The notes below the pieces were generated by a model. The model was given only the letters and a program-made list of their open reading frames with translations, did not search any database and was not told where the DNA came from. Positions 27,678-37,614 of a stretch of 64,000 bases of DNA are shown here, in pieces. Position numbers and translations under genes: made by a program. Origin of the DNA: Corynebacterium senegalense (GTDB lineage Bacteria; Actinomycetota; Actinomycetes; Mycobacteriales; Mycobacteriaceae); contig NZ_LS990887.1 of assembly GCF_900411315.1 (NCBI RefSeq), forward strand, positions 1,053,324-1,117,323, in the 5' to 3' direction. Within the stretch, counting starts at the first letter, position 1, and every line of letters starts with the position of its first letter.

Positions 27678-29771
27678 TCAGCCCTCGACGCCGACCTTGC
27701 CGCCGTCCTTGCGCCACGTCACCGCCACCGCGGGGCGCGGCACCTTGTTGCCGCCGTCGGGCCAGTGGGAGCCGGGTTGCTCGAAGGTGGCGTCGTCGGA
27801 CTCGCCCGGGTGCTGGACGTTGACCATCACGCGCTCCTCGTCGACGATCGGGCCGCAGGTCTCGGCGCCGACCGGGACGGTGAGGAAGCACTTCACCTGG
27901 CCGCGGTTCTGCCCCTCGAGGCCGACGGCGTAGAGGCCGTCGTTGCTCTTCAGCGCGTTGCCGTCGGTGGAGATCCACAGGTTGCCGTAGGTGTCGAAGG
28001 CGAGGTTGTCCGGGCAGGAGATCGGCGAAACCTTGGTCTTGTCGAAGCCGCCGAAGTAGGAGCTGGCGGCCTCCGGGTCGCCGCAGACCAGCAGCAGGTT
28101 CCAGGTGAACTTCTCGCCCGCGTGGTCGTCCTCGATCTCCATGACGAGGCCGTTCTTGTTCTCGCGGATCGGGGCGTACTCCCTGACGTCCTCCTTGCTC
28201 TTCTTGGCGTTCTCGCCGGACGCGCCGCGGTAGGAGTTGTTCGTCAGGGCGAGGTAGACCTTGCCGGTGACGGGGTTGGCCTGGAAGTCCTCGGGGCGGT
28301 CCATCTTCGTCGCGCCGACCGCGTCGGCGGCGAGGCGGGTGTAGACGGCCACCTCCTCGGCCGTGAAACCCTCGACGTGCGACTCGGCCCCGTCGGCCGT
28401 TGCCGTGAGCAGTTTGTGCCACTCGCCGGTGCCGTCGAAGCGGCCGTCGGCCGGCAGGGCGCCGTCGCCGGCGATCTCGCCCTCGGGCGAGTTGCCCTTC
28501 AGCGAGGCGACGTAGAGGGTGCCCTCGTCGAGGATGGTCATGTTGTGGGCCATGTCGCCCTCGACGATCTTCTTGGAGGAGACGAACTTATAGATGTACT
28601 CGAAGCGCGCGTCGTCGCCGGAGTAGCACACCACGGTGCCGTCCTTGGTCACGTGGACGTTGCCCGCCTCGTGCTTGAAGCGGCCCATGGAGGTGTGCTT
28701 GACCGGGGTGGAGGCGGGGTCCTGCGGGTTGATCTCCACCATCCAGCCGAAGCGGTTGAACTCGTTGGGCTCCTTCGCCAGGTCGAAGCGGTCGTGCAGG
28801 CGCTCCCACTTGCGCTCGGAGGCGCCCTCCTTCACGCCGAAGCGCTTCACGTCCTCTGCGGCGCGGCCGTCCTTGACCGCCTCCGCGTTCGCCCAGTACT
28901 GGTCGATGTTCTCCTCGCCGGAGAGCATGGTGCCCCACGGGGTCATGCCGCCGGAGCAGTTGTTGAAGGTGCCGTACACCTTCGTGCCGCTCTGGTCTGC
29001 GCTGGTCTTGAGCAGCTCGGAGCCGGCCGCCGCGCCCGTGAGGGTGAACTCGGTGGTGCCCGTGATGCGGCGGTTGAGCGGGCCGAACTCGCGCTTCAGC
29101 TCGCCGGTCTTGCCCACCTTGGACACCTCGAGGATGGTGTGGCCGTGGCTCTCGATGCCGATGTTGATCTGCTCGTCGGTCGGGTTCTCCGCGTCGTAGT
29201 TCGGGAACATCTGCGGCTCGGTGGTGTACTCGTGCGAGCACACGTACAGCAGGCGCTCCTTGTCCGTCGGGTGGTCCATGAGCCCGGCGAAGTCGTTGTT
29301 GAAGCCGAACTGGCGCGCTGCGGCCACCGCGGTCTGGTTCATCGGGTCGAACTCGGGGGCATCCTGGTAGACGGGGTCGCCCCAGGCGATGAGCACGCCG
29401 GTGGCGTAGCCGGCCGGCACCACCACGGAGTCGTCGGTGTTCGGGGCCACGCTGTCGAACTGCATACCCTCCAGCGGTTTGACGTCGGCAGAGGAGGAGC
29501 CGGAGCCGCTTGTCGACGACCCGGAGGCCGCCCCGGTGGAGGAAGCACCCGACTCCCCCGCCCCGCACGCGGCCAGGGCCGCGCCGCCGCCGACGGTGAC
29601 CACGCCGAGGCCGAAGGCGCGCAGGACGCCGCGGCGCGAGACGGTGTCGCCGAAGTACTCGTTGTCCGACGTGTTGGTGCACTCGCCGTAGCAGGCGTTG
29701 CCGCACTTGTAGGTGCAGGTCAGCTTCGATCGGTTGGACTGGAACAGCAGGTTCAGACCCCGGATGGCCAT
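27678..29771 (-). CDS. PhoX-type phosphatase (PF05787), Tat-exported
   Basis: 697 aa. The N-terminus has four cysteines (Cys19, 23, 27, 31), then a twin-arginine motif SRRGVLRAFG (Arg46-47) and a hydrophobic stretch ending in a lipobox-like LAAC (Cys69), then a Ser/Gly-rich linker and the PhoX domain (e.g. CSHEYTTEPQMF, TPWGTMLSGEEN, KMDRPEDFQANP, CPDNLAFDTYGNLWIS). PhoX enzymes are Ca/Fe-dependent alkaline phosphatases acting outside the membrane. PHO-box-like repeats lie ~100 nt upstream, consistent with phosphate-starvation control. Whether it is lipid-anchored is uncertain. Confidence 0.88.
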   Translation of the reverse strand: MAIRGLNLLFQSNRSKLTCTYKCGNACYGECTNTSDNEYFGDTVSRRGVLRAFGLGVVTVGGGAALAACGAGESGASSTGAASGSSTSGSGSSSADVKPLEGMQFDSVAPNTDDSVVVPAGYATGVLIAWGDPVYQDAPEFDPMNQTAVAAARQFGFNNDFAGLMDHPTDKERLLYVCSHEYTTEPQMFPNYDAENPTDEQINIGIESHGHTILEVSKVGKTGELKREFGPLNRRITGTTEFTLTGAAAGSELLKTSADQSGTKVYGTFNNCSGGMTPWGTMLSGEENIDQYWANAEAVKDGRAAEDVKRFGVKEGASERKWERLHDRFDLAKEPNEFNRFGWMVEINPQDPASTPVKHTSMGRFKHEAGNVHVTKDGTVVCYSGDDARFEYIYKFVSSKKIVEGDMAHNMTILDEGTLYVASLKGNSPEGEIAGDGALPADGRFDGTGEWHKLLTATADGAESHVEGFTAEEVAVYTRLAADAVGATKMDRPEDFQANPVTGKVYLALTNNSYRGASGENAKKSKEDVREYAPIRENKNGLVMEIEDDHAGEKFTWNLLLVCGDPEAASSYFGGFDKTKVSPISCPDNLAFDTYGNLWISTDGNALKSNDGLYAVGLEGQNRGQVKCFLTVPVGAETCGPIVDEERVMVNVQHPGESDDATFEQPGSHWPDGGNKVPRPAVAVTWRKDGGKVGVEG

Positions 29772-29870
29772 GGTGTATCTCCCCGTACTCTCGCGGCGGC
29801 GCCGCCTATCGGATTAACAGCAAAACAATGTGAACCGTAGGGCGGCGACATGGCGGGGCACGAACAACCG

Positions 29871-29888
29871 GGTGAACTTTCAGTGAAT
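29871..29888 (-). promoter_or_regulatory. PHO-box-like direct repeats upstream of phoX-type gene
   Basis: On the minus strand ATTCAC (from 29888) and GTTCACC (from 29877) are spaced exactly 11 nt, the layout of actinobacterial PhoP/PhoR boxes; a further GTTCACA starts at 29835. The match is short, so this is a suggestion. Confidence 0.35.
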
Positions 29889-29914
29889 TGGGGCGCGAGG
29901 GGGCGTCGACAAGC

Positions 29915-29943
29915 AAAAAGCCCCGCACGGGGCGGGGCTTTTT
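29915..29943 (-). terminator. Rho-independent terminator after rpsQ
   Basis: AAAAAGCCCCGC/GCGGGGCTTTTT is a strong symmetric stem with T runs on both strands. It ends the S10 cluster. Directly past it is one copy of the GCTTNTCGACGCCC motif (29900-29914). Confidence 0.85.
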
Positions 29944-29963
29944 GTTGCTCGATCGGGCGGCGC

Positions 29964-30248
29964 TTAGCGGGCCTTCTCGATGATGTCCACGAGACGGAAG
30001 TGCTTGTCCTTGGACAGCGGGCGGGTCTCCTCGATGTGGACGAGGTCGCCGATGCCGGCGGTGTTGTTCTCGTCGTGGGCCTTCACGCGCTTGGTAGTGC
30101 GCACGATCTTGCCGTACAGGCCGTGGGACTTGCGGTCCTCAACCTCGACGACGATCGTCTTGTCCATCTTGTTGGACACGACGTATCCACGGCGGCGCTT
30201 CTGCAGGCCCTTTTCCTTCTGGTTTTCGTTCACGTTTGCCTCAGTCAT
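29964..30248 (-). CDS. rpsQ: 30S ribosomal protein S17
   Basis: 16S rRNA-binding OB-fold protein. 94 aa, with [20 protein letters not shown] and [17 protein letters not shown]. Last gene of the S10 cluster, 2 nt after rpmC. Confidence 0.97.
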   Translation of the reverse strand: MTEANVNENQKEKGLQKRRRGYVVSNKMDKTIVVEVEDRKSHGLYGKIVRTTKRVKAHDENNTAGIGDLVHIEETRPLSKDKHFRLVDIIEKAR

Positions 30249-30250
30249 GG

Positions 30251-30481
30251 TTATGCCTCAGCTCCCGGGACGACGGACAGGCCGAGCTCGCGCTCGCGCA
30301 GCACGGTGTAGATGCGTGCGATGTCGCGCTTGACGGTGGAGATGCGGCGGTTGTTGGTCAGCTGGCCGGTGGCGAGCTGGAAGCGCAGGTTGAACAGCTC
30401 TTCCTTCGCCTCGGACAGGCGGGTGCGCAGCTCGTTGTCGTTGAGCTCGCGGAACTCGGATGCGGGGGTACCGTTAGCCAT
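30251..30481 (-). CDS. rpmC: 50S ribosomal protein L29
   Basis: Exit-tunnel-rim protein where trigger factor and SRP dock. 76 aa from ATG 30481, which overlaps the rplP stop by one base (TAATG) and has an AAGGAGGACC site within rplP. Signature [18 protein letters not shown] is present. Confidence 0.97.
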   Translation of the reverse strand: MANGTPASEFRELNDNELRTRLSEAKEELFNLRFQLATGQLTNNRRISTVKRDIARIYTVLRERELGLSVVPGAEA

Positions 30482-30897
30482 TAGAACTGGTCCTCCTTCT
30501 TGATGACGCGAACCTTGCACGGCAGCTTCGCGCCGGCGCGGCGCAGAGCTTCCATGGCGGTCTCCTCGTTCGGGTACGACATCTCGAAGAGGATGCGGCC
30601 CGGCTTAACGTTGGCCACCCACTTCTCCACGGGACCCTTACCGGAACCCATACGCACGCCGAGCGGCTTCTGGGTCAGGGGGCGGTCCGGGAAGATGTTG
30701 ATCCAGACCTTGCCGCCGCGCTTGACGTGGCGGTTGATCGCGATACGCGCGGCCTCGATCTGGCGGTTGGTGATGTAGGCCGGCTCGAGAGCCTGGAGGC
30801 CATAGTCACCGAAGTTGATGGTGTTGCCACCCTTGGACACGCCGCGACGGGTCGGGCGGTGCTGGCGGCGGTACTTAACGCGCTTAGGAATAAGCAT
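30481..30897 (-). CDS. rplP: 50S ribosomal protein L16
   Basis: Positions the A-site tRNA and 5S rRNA. 138 aa, with [19 protein letters not shown] and [19 protein letters not shown]. Linked to rpmC by TAATG. Confidence 0.97.
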   Translation of the reverse strand: MLIPKRVKYRRQHRPTRRGVSKGGNTINFGDYGLQALEPAYITNRQIEAARIAINRHVKRGGKVWINIFPDRPLTQKPLGVRMGSGKGPVEKWVANVKPGRILFEMSYPNEETAMEALRRAGAKLPCKVRVIKKEDQF

Positions 30898-30900
30898 GTT

Positions 30901-31644
30901 TTAGCCCTCCTGCTTCTGCTCTGCGCGCTGGCGACGCTGGCCACCGCGGCGCGGGCGGCGGTCGCCGCGGCCGCGGCGCTCGTTCGACGGAGCGTTGAGC
31001 TCAGACTCACGGACGCCACCGACGACGTCGCCCTTGTAGATCCACACCTTGACGCCGATGACGCCGAAGGTGGTGTGTGCTTCTGCGATGCCGTAGTCGA
31101 TCTCCGCGCGGAGCGTGTGCAGCGGCACACGGCCCTCGTGGTAGCGCTCGACGCGGGACATCTCGGCGCCGCCCAGACGGCCGGAGGTCATCACCTTGAT
31201 GCCCTTGACCTGCGGGTTGCGCATTGCGGACTGGATAGCCTTGCGCATCGCGCGGCGGAAGGCGACGCGGTTGACCAGCTGCTCGGCGATGGACTGGGCC
31301 ACCAGGGCAGCGTTGGCGTCTACGTTCTTGACCTCGAGGATGTTGAGGGCGACCATCTTGCCGGTGAGCTTCTCGAGCTCGCGGCGGATGCGGTCAGCCT
31401 CGGCGCCGCGGCGGCCGATCACGATGCCCGGGCGGGCGGTGTGAATGTCGACGCGGACGCGGTCGCGGGTGCGCTCGATGACGACGTCGGCGATGCCGGC
31501 GCGCTCCAGGCCCTTGGACAGGAACTCGCGGATCTTGATGTCCTCAGCGACGTAGTCGGCGTAGTTCTTGTCGGCGTACCAGTGGGACTTCCAGTCGGCG
31601 GTGATTCCCAGGCGCAGGCCGTGTGGGTGAATCTTCTGGCCCAT
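30901..31644 (-). CDS. rpsC: 30S ribosomal protein S3
   Basis: mRNA-entry helicase-like protein. 247 aa: KH domain around [18 protein letters not shown]-terminal S3 domain, and a basic Arg/Gln-rich tail. Overlaps rplV by one base (TAATG). Confidence 0.97.
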   Translation of the reverse strand: MGQKIHPHGLRLGITADWKSHWYADKNYADYVAEDIKIREFLSKGLERAGIADVVIERTRDRVRVDIHTARPGIVIGRRGAEADRIRRELEKLTGKMVALNILEVKNVDANAALVAQSIAEQLVNRVAFRRAMRKAIQSAMRNPQVKGIKVMTSGRLGGAEMSRVERYHEGRVPLHTLRAEIDYGIAEAHTTFGVIGVKVWIYKGDVVGGVRESELNAPSNERRGRGDRRPRRGGQRRQRAEQKQEG

Positions 31645-32003
31645 TACTTAGCCCCTTCCTTGGACTCGACAACAACGGTGATGTGCGACGTGCGCTTCCG
31701 GATCTGGAAGGCGCGGCCCTGGGCGCGCGGCTGGAAGCGGCGCATCGTCGGACCCTCGTTGGCGTAGGCCTCGGAGATGACCAGGGTGCGCGGGTCCAGG
31801 CCGAAGTTGTTTTCGGCGTTGGCGGCCGCGGAAGCGACGACCTTGGCCACCGGCTTGGCGGCGCCCTGCGGTGCGTACTTCAGGATGGCGAGGGCCTCGG
31901 CTACGGACTTGCCGCGGACGAGAGCCAGCACGCGGCGGGCCTTCATCGGGGAAGTGCGGACGAACTTGGCCGTCGCGGATGCAGTGGTGATGGTCTCAGC
32001 CAT
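31644..32003 (-). CDS. rplV: 50S ribosomal protein L22
   Basis: Its beta-hairpin lines the exit tunnel. 119 aa, with [21 protein letters not shown] and the loop [17 protein letters not shown] showing no insertion of the macrolide-resistance type. Confidence 0.97.
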   Translation of the reverse strand: MAETITTASATAKFVRTSPMKARRVLALVRGKSVAEALAILKYAPQGAAKPVAKVVASAAANAENNFGLDPRTLVISEAYANEGPTMRRFQPRAQGRAFQIRKRTSHITVVVESKEGAK

Positions 32004-32006
32004 TGC

Positions 32007-32282
32007 TTATCGACGTCCCTTCTGTTCCTTGACGTGACCCTTGAAGGTCTTGGTTGGTGCAAACTCGCCGAGCTTGTGGCCGACCATGGACTCGTCGACG
32101 AACACCGGGACGTGCTTCCGGCCGTCGTGGACGGCGAAGGTGTGACCGATGAAGTCGGGGAGAATGGTCGAGCGGCGGGACCAGGTCTTGATGACCTGCT
32201 TGGTGCCGGCCTCGTTCTGAGCGTCCACCTTGTTGAGGAGGTGCTCATCGACGAACGGGCCCTTCTTAAGGCTGCGTGGCAT
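32007..32282 (-). CDS. rpsS: 30S ribosomal protein S19
   Basis: Head protein bridging to L5. 91 aa, with [16 protein letters not shown] and [17 protein letters not shown]. Spacing of 16 nt from rplB and 3 nt to rplV. Confidence 0.97.
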   Translation of the reverse strand: MPRSLKKGPFVDEHLLNKVDAQNEAGTKQVIKTWSRRSTILPDFIGHTFAVHDGRKHVPVFVDESMVGHKLGEFAPTKTFKGHVKEQKGRR

Positions 32283-32298
32283 GTCTGTTTACCTCCTC

Positions 32299-33135
32299 TT
32301 AGCGCTTCTTGTTCGCGCGGCGACGGCGCACGATCATGTTGTTCGAGTAACGGTTCGGGTTGCGGGTGCGGCCTTCCTTCTGGCCCCACGGCGACACCGG
32401 GTGGCGGCCACCCGAGGTCTTGCCCTCGCCACCACCGTGCGGGTGGTCGACCGGGTTCATGACGACACCGCGCACCGTCGGGCGCCAGCCCTTCCAGCGC
32501 ATGCGGCCGGCCTTGCCCCAGCGGATGTTGATCTGGTCGGCGTTGCCGACCTCGCCAACGGTCGCGCGGCAGCGGATGTCCACGCGGCGGATCTCCGACG
32601 AGGGCATGCGCAGGACGGCGTAGGAGCCTTCCTTGCCCAGCAGCTGGATGGAGGCACCGGCCGAGCGGGCCAGCTTGGCGCCGGCGCCCGGCTTGAGCTC
32701 CACTGCGTGGATGGTGGTACCGGTCGGGATGTTGCGCAGCGGCAGGTTGTTGCCCACCTTGATGTCGGCGTTGGCGCCAGACTCAACGATGGTGCCCTGG
32801 GTCAGGCCCTTCGGCGCGATGATGTAGCGCTTCTCGCCGTCCAGGTAGTGCAGCAGCGCGATGTTGGCGGTGCGGTTCGGGTCGTACTCGATGTGAGCGA
32901 CCTTGGCCAGCACGCCGTCCTTGTCGGAGCGGCGGAAGTCGATGACGCGGTAGCGGCGCTTGTGGCCGCCGCCGCGGTGACGGGTGGTGATGTGGCCGTG
33001 CTGGTTGCGGCCACCCTTCTTCGGGAGCGGGCGCAGCAGGGACTTTTCCGGCGTGGAGCGGGTGAGCTCCTCGAACTGGGAAACGGAGCTGGCGCGGCGA
33101 CCCGGGGTTGTCGGCTTGTACTTGCGAATAGCCAT
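32299..33135 (-). CDS. rplB: 50S ribosomal protein L2
   Basis: Peptidyl-transferase-associated protein. 278 aa, with [22 protein letters not shown] near the middle of the N-terminal part and the catalytic-core motif [18 protein letters not shown] with the conserved His. Confidence 0.97.
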   Translation of the reverse strand: MAIRKYKPTTPGRRASSVSQFEELTRSTPEKSLLRPLPKKGGRNQHGHITTRHRGGGHKRRYRVIDFRRSDKDGVLAKVAHIEYDPNRTANIALLHYLDGEKRYIIAPKGLTQGTIVESGANADIKVGNNLPLRNIPTGTTIHAVELKPGAGAKLARSAGASIQLLGKEGSYAVLRMPSSEIRRVDIRCRATVGEVGNADQINIRWGKAGRMRWKGWRPTVRGVVMNPVDHPHGGGEGKTSGGRHPVSPWGQKEGRTRNPNRYSNNMIVRRRRANKKR

Positions 33136-33160
33136 AATGTGTCCTTTTCTATCGAGTCAC

Positions 33161-33466
33161 TTAGACGGCTGCGCCGCCGAAGATGTCGATGGAGTCGCTG
33201 CCCTCGCGGAGAGTGACGTAGGCGCGCTTGGTGTCCTTGCGCTTGCCGAAACCGGTGCGGGAGCGCTTGCGCTTGCCCTCGCGGTTGGCGGTGTTCACCG
33301 AAGCGACGTCGACGCCGAAGATCTCTTCCACGGCAATCTTGATCTGGGTCTTGTTGGCAGACGGGTTCACGAGGAACGTGTACGTGTTCTGCTCCATCAG
33401 CGCGTAGGTCTTCTCGGAGAGGACCGGGGCGATGACGATGTCACGCGGGTTGGCGATCTTGGCCAT
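33161..33466 (-). CDS. rplW: 50S ribosomal protein L23
   Basis: Exit-site docking protein for trigger factor and SRP. 101 aa, with [20 protein letters not shown]. Its ATG overlaps the rplD stop by one base (TAATG). Confidence 0.97.
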   Translation of the reverse strand: MAKIANPRDIVIAPVLSEKTYALMEQNTYTFLVNPSANKTQIKIAVEEIFGVDVASVNTANREGKRKRSRTGFGKRKDTKRAYVTLREGSDSIDIFGGAAV

Positions 33467-34131
33467 TACTTATCCTCCTCCACTGCTGCAGCGCCGGCGC
33501 CGGTGGCGGCGCTGACGAAGGTGTGGAGTGCCTCCACCGAGAACACGAGGTCATCGGCGTTGAGCACGTCGTAGGTGTTCAGCTGAGCCGGCTCAAGGAT
33601 GTGCACGCCCGGCAGGTTCCTTGCGGAAAGACGGGAGTTGACGTCCTCACGGCCGATCACGAGCAGAACGCTCTTGCGGTCGGTCAGGCGCTCGATGAAG
33701 GCGCGGGCGGACTTCGTCGACGGGGTCTGGCCCGGGACGAGGTCCTCAACGACGTGGATGCGCTCGTTGCGGGCGCGGTCGGTGAGGGCGCCGGCGAGAG
33801 CGGCCTTGATCATCTTCTTGGGGGTGCGCTGCGCGTAGGAACGCGGCTGCGGACCGTGGACGGTGCCGCCGCCGGTGAAGTGCGGAGCGCGGATCGAGCC
33901 CTGGCGGGCCCGGCCGGTTCCCTTCTGGCGGAACGGCTTCTTGCCGCCGCCGGAGACCATGCCACGGGTCTTGGTGGCGTGGGTGCCCTGACGGGAAGCA
34001 GCAAGCTGTGCGGTGACAACCTGGTGCATCAGGGGGATGGAGGCTTCGCGGTCGAAAAGCTCCGCCGGAAGCTCTACGGAACCGTTGGTCTTTCCGTCAG
34101 CGGTGTGGACGTCAAGCGTCAGGTTCGTCAT
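33466..34131 (-). CDS. rplD: 50S ribosomal protein L4
   Basis: Exit-tunnel constriction protein. 221 aa, with the extended-loop motif [19 protein letters not shown] of unmutated appearance. The ATG overlaps the rplC stop by four bases (ATGA). Confidence 0.97.
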   Translation of the reverse strand: MTNLTLDVHTADGKTNGSVELPAELFDREASIPLMHQVVTAQLAASRQGTHATKTRGMVSGGGKKPFRQKGTGRARQGSIRAPHFTGGGTVHGPQPRSYAQRTPKKMIKAALAGALTDRARNERIHVVEDLVPGQTPSTKSARAFIERLTDRKSVLLVIGREDVNSRLSARNLPGVHILEPAQLNTYDVLNADDLVFSVEALHTFVSAATGAGAAAVEEDK

Positions 34132-34784
34132 GCGTGAGCACCGCCCTTCACTGCGGTCTTGACGGTAACAACGCTGCCCTTGGCGCCGGGGATGGCGCCC
34201 TTGATCAGGATCAGGTTGTTGTCGCCGTCGATGCGTTGGATCTTCAGGTTCTGGGTGGTAACGCGGTTACCGCCCATGCGGCCAGCCATGCGGGTGCCCT
34301 TCAGAACGCGACCCGGGGTGGCGCAGCCACCGATGGAACCGACGCGGCGGTGAGCCGCCTGGTTACCGTGGGACGCACCCTGGCCGGCAAAGCCGTGGCG
34401 CTTCATGGCGCCGGCGTAGCCGTGGCCCTTGGTGGTGCCGACGACGTCGACGTAGGTGTCGCCGTCGAAGATGTTCGCGGTGATCTCCTGGCCGACCTCG
34501 TACGCGGAGGTGTCGTCCATGCGGATCTCGGTGACGTAGCGACGCGGGTTCACGCCGGCCTTCTTGAAGTGGCCAGCCTGCGGCTTTTTGGTCTTACGGG
34601 GATCGATGTCGCCGTAAGCAATCTGGATGGCGGAGTAGCCATCGGTTTCGGGGGTACGAATCTGGGTGACCACGGCCGGCCCAGCCTCGACGACGGTGAC
34701 CGGGATAACGCGGTTCTCCTCGTCGAAGATCTGGGTCATGCCGAGCTTCTTGCCCAGAATGCCCTTGATCTGGTTGTCAGACAT
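34128..34784 (-). CDS. rplC: 50S ribosomal protein L3
   Basis: Early-assembly protein near the peptidyl-transferase centre. 218 aa from ATG 34784 ([18 protein letters not shown]), with a GTGGAG site; an ATG at 34799 would add five residues. The tip loop contains [20 protein letters not shown]. Confidence 0.97.
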   Translation of the reverse strand: MSDNQIKGILGKKLGMTQIFDEENRVIPVTVVEAGPAVVTQIRTPETDGYSAIQIAYGDIDPRKTKKPQAGHFKKAGVNPRRYVTEIRMDDTSAYEVGQEITANIFDGDTYVDVVGTTKGHGYAGAMKRHGFAGQGASHGNQAAHRRVGSIGGCATPGRVLKGTRMAGRMGGNRVTTQNLKIQRIDGDNNLILIKGAIPGAKGSVVTVKTAVKGGAHA

Positions 34785-34868
34785 GTGTTGGTTCTCCACT
34801 GAAAGTTGGGGGATCTCGTTGCTGCTTCGTGTTTCAGTGATGTTTCGGCAATCGCGCCCGGGGGGCGA

Positions 34869-35174
34869 TTACTGAATGTTCACGTCGACGCTGGCCGGCA
34901 GGTCGATGCGCATGAGCGCGTCGACCGTCTTGGGCGTCGGGTCGAGAATGTCGATGAGGCGCTTGTGGGTGCGCATCTCGAAGTGCTCGCGAGAGTCCTT
35001 GTACTTGTGGGGAGAACGAATAACGGCGTACACGTTCTTTTCAGTGGGCAACGGCACCGGTCCAACGACGCGGGCACCCGTGCGGGTGACCGTCTCGACG
35101 ATCTTCTTCGCGGATGCGTCGATCGCCTCGTGGTCGTAGGCCTTGAGCCTGATGCGGATCTTCTGTCCCGCCAC
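34869..35174 (-). CDS. rpsJ: 30S ribosomal protein S10
   Basis: Head protein and NusE transcription-antitermination factor. 101 aa from GTG 35174 ([19 protein letters not shown]) after GAGGAAGAGG; a longer upstream frame is unconserved. First gene of the S10 cluster. Confidence 0.97.
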   Translation of the reverse strand: MAGQKIRIRLKAYDHEAIDASAKKIVETVTRTGARVVGPVPLPTEKNVYAVIRSPHKYKDSREHFEMRTHKRLIDILDPTPKTVDALMRIDLPASVDVNIQ

Positions 35175-35780
35175 GCTTACCTCTTCCTCGCATCCCCACA
35201 TTCGTGTCGAAGCGGTGGGGTTGTAGCTTCTAGTTTCTCTATAACGTTGTCCGGGCTGGGCCCTTGGCTCAACGCCAGTGTCGTTTCTGACTGTCGTGAC
35301 ACATCCGGGAGGTGAGACGCACGGCAACAAAACATCGTGCTGTATCAGTGCTTCCGCCTGAGAGTCGGCGTGGTGCCGGCGCTCGGGTGTCAGACTCGGA
35401 AGGGCGCGTGACCCTTGCGTACTGCCGCTGTTTATTTGCCATGGCCCTTCTCCGGTTCCCGCTGGGCGGGACCCTCGTTACGAAGGTGTCATGTTCACCA
35501 AACCACCGCGCCTCGCGGCGCCGTGTTAAGGCAACCCCGCTATTAAAACACGCTGCTCACGAATATGCAACACGCTTTTCGACGCCACCCCGAACGTCTC
35601 AACTTCATACCAATTGCCTTCGCCTCCGCGCCGGCCCCGGCGACCCTGTGTAGCCTGTCCGTGTATGGCCCCGACCGGCGGAAACGGCGTCCACCGCAGT
35701 CGCCGCGACGGGCCCGGTCGGCACCGCTGACCTCGCAGTTTTCATCTTCATACTCTTCGACACTTCCCGGAAGGATCGCA
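35175..35780. other. Gene-free divergent region between rpsJ and the Asp23 operon
   Basis: This 606-nt interval carries the S10 operon promoter at the left and, at the right, the start region of the plus-strand envelope operon; TAGCCT near 35650 is a candidate -10. One motif copy GCTTTTCGACGCCAC lies at 35574-35588. Reading frames here are short and show no family similarity. I see no gene. Confidence 0.5.
35238..35243 (-). promoter_or_regulatory. -10 box of the S10 operon promoter
   Basis: TATAGA (35238-35243) within CGTTATAGAG on the minus strand, ~64 nt before the rpsJ GTG. No clear -35 at 17 nt. Confidence 0.4.
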
Positions 35781-36272
35781 ATGGCCGAGAACACGAACCC
35801 GAAGCCGGTCGGCGGCGAGGCGGCGGCACCCGCCACCCCGGCACCCACCCGTCCCCGCAACGAGAACCTCGAGACGGACCACGGCACCACTGTCATCGAC
35901 GACAACGTGGTGGGCAAGATCGCGGGCATCGCCGCCCGCGAGGTGTCGGGCGTGTACAACCTCGGGGGCGGCGCCGCCCGCATGTGGGGTGCCGTGCGCG
36001 AGTCCCTGACGTCCTCCACCAACGTCCAGCAGGGCGTCAACGTTGTTGTGGAGGAGGGCCACGCCTCCGTCGCCGTCGCCATCATCGCGGAGTACGGCGT
36101 GGCGATTCACGAGCTCGCCAACGCGATCCGGGAGAACGTCACCGTGGCGATCACCCGCATGACCGGGCTCGTCGTCGACCGCGTCGACGTCACCGTCCAC
36201 GACGTCCACCTCCCGGGCCAGGACTCCGAGGCCGCCGAGCCGTCCTCCGACGCCGCCCGCCTGGACCAGTAG
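35781..36272 (+). CDS. Asp23/Gls24 family envelope stress protein
   Basis: 163 aa from ATG 35781 (GGAAGG site). After an Ala/Pro-rich N-terminus (~35 residues), the Asp23/Gls24 fold covers about residues 38-145: TTVIDDNVVGKIAGIAAREV, GVYNLGG, VEEGHASVAVAIIAEYGVAI and VTIT-like VTVAITRMTGLVV. Asp23 proteins form membrane-associated assemblies anchored by AmaP in Firmicutes; here the six-gene neighbourhood has the same logic. First gene of the operon. Confidence 0.88.
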   Translation: MAENTNPKPVGGEAAAPATPAPTRPRNENLETDHGTTVIDDNVVGKIAGIAAREVSGVYNLGGGAARMWGAVRESLTSSTNVQQGVNVVVEEGHASVAVAIIAEYGVAIHELANAIRENVTVAITRMTGLVVDRVDVTVHDVHLPGQDSEAAEPSSDAARLDQ

Positions 36273-36274
36273 CC

Positions 36275-36577
36275 GTGGACTCCCCCCTCGTCTCCCCGGC
36301 CGCGGCCGCGCGCGCCCGCGACGCGGCGCTCGCCGTTCCCGGGGTGGCCCGCCTGGACCGCGGCCGCTTCGGGGAGGTGGGCCTCCTGCTGCCGGGCACG
36401 CGGATCGAGGGCATGCGCCCCTCCGCGCGGGACGGGCGCAGGGGCCTGGAGGTCCACCTCGTCTTCGACGTCTCCTCCGCCCGCGAGGTGCACGAGGTCG
36501 CGGAGGACGCGCGCCTCGCGGTGGCCTCGGCCACCGGGGTGGACTACGTGGACGTCGTCGTGAGCGACGCGCAGTAA
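36275..36577 (+). CDS. Small Asp23-like protein
   Basis: 100 aa from GTG 36275, 2 nt after the preceding stop. The pattern ALAVPGVARLDRGRFGEVG followed by a beta-rich stretch and VSSAREVHEVAEDARLAVAS resembles a reduced Asp23/Gls24 domain. No signal peptide. Probably a second subunit of the same assembly (inference). Confidence 0.7.
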   Translation: MDSPLVSPAAAARARDAALAVPGVARLDRGRFGEVGLLLPGTRIEGMRPSARDGRRGLEVHLVFDVSSAREVHEVAEDARLAVASATGVDYVDVVVSDAQ

Positions 36578-36604
36578 AGAACTTCTCCGGAAAGTGGTAC
36601 CGTA

Positions 36605-36805
36605 ATGAACTTCCTCTCCAACAAGGTGGCCCTCGGCGTTCTCCTGGGCATCATCGTCGCCTTCTTCGTCACCTTCGGCGGCTGGATCGGGCTGATGTGG
36701 CTCGTGCTCTTCGCCGCCATCGGCGGGGTTGTGGGCGCCCAGCTCGACGGCAAACTCGACCTCGCCGCCCTCATCAGCGCCACCTCGGGACGGGGACGCA
36801 GCTGA
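36605..36805 (+). CDS. Small membrane protein of the Asp23 operon (DUF2273-like)
   Basis: 66 aa with two hydrophobic segments (VALGVLLGIIVAFFVTFGGW and MWLVLFAAIGGVVGAQL) separated by a short turn. Size and position match the DUF2273-type small membrane proteins of asp23 loci. Stop codon overlaps the next ATG by one base (TGATG). Confidence 0.7.
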   Translation: MNFLSNKVALGVLLGIIVAFFVTFGGWIGLMWLVLFAAIGGVVGAQLDGKLDLAALISATSGRGRS

Positions 36806-37614
36806 TGTCCTCTTCGTCCTTCCACCTCAACGAGCGGGCTGTGGCGCGCATCGCCGAGGCCGCCGCCCAGGGCGTGCCCGGCACCGTCGCCCTCGACTCC
36901 AAGCTCGCGGGCCTCGCGGGCAGGGGGCTGCCCCGGGTGGAGGCGCGCATCGACCACGTAGCCTCGGCGGCCGCCGTCGACGTCGAACTGGCGGTGAGCT
37001 ACCCCTCCCCCGTCGTCGCCGTGACCGACGCGGTGCGCGCCGCGGTCATCGCGCAGGTCGAGGCCCTGACCGGGCTGAGCGTCGTGCGCGTGAACGTTAC
37101 AGTGGCGGACGCCCGCGCCGAGGGCGCCGAGAGCGCCGACCAGGGCGCGCACGGGCGCGTGACCGCCGAGCAGGTTCAGCGCCACCCGGTCGGCATCGAC
37201 CCCCGCCCCATCGAGGTTCCGGCGCTCGGCGTCACCTCGCCCGCCACGCGCCCGGCGGCGCCGCTGGCGGAGATCAGGGGCTCCCCGTCCTCGCGCACCG
37301 TCGCCCACCCCTCCGCGCCGGCCCCTACGCCCGTGCGCGTGGCGGGCTTCCTGCCCGACCCGGTCTCCCCGCGCCCCGTCGCGGCGCCCGAGCCCGCCAC
37401 TCCCCGCTCGCCGCACACCCCTCCCCCGGTCCGCCTCGCGCCGCTCGCGGTGCCGGAGCCGGCGAGGCTTGCTCCTGTCGTCGTGAAGCCCGCTCCGCGC
37501 GTCCCGGTGAAGGTGTCGCCCTCCCCCGTGCGCAGCGTGTCCGCGCCCGAGCCCGCCCCGCTATCGCAGATCTCGATCAACCCGGTGGTGAACTACCATG
37601 ACCTCTCCCGCTGA
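36805..37614 (+). CDS. Asp23/Gls24 protein with Pro-rich tail
   Basis: 269 aa. Residues ~5-110 form a second Asp23/Gls24 domain (LNERAVARIAEAAAQGVPG ... VALTGLSVV-like). Residues ~120-260 are a Pro/Ala/Val-rich disordered tail with many PAP and PEPA units, ending in SQISINPVVNYHDLSR. The tail is unusual for the family and could bind partners or span the envelope. The next gene starts 17 nt before its stop. Confidence 0.75.
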   Translation: MSSSSFHLNERAVARIAEAAAQGVPGTVALDSKLAGLAGRGLPRVEARIDHVASAAAVDVELAVSYPSPVVAVTDAVRAAVIAQVEALTGLSVVRVNVTVADARAEGAESADQGAHGRVTAEQVQRHPVGIDPRPIEVPALGVTSPATRPAAPLAEIRGSPSSRTVAHPSAPAPTPVRVAGFLPDPVSPRPVAAPEPATPRSPHTPPPVRLAPLAVPEPARLAPVVVKPAPRVPVKVSPSPVRSVSAPEPAPLSQISINPVVNYHDLSR

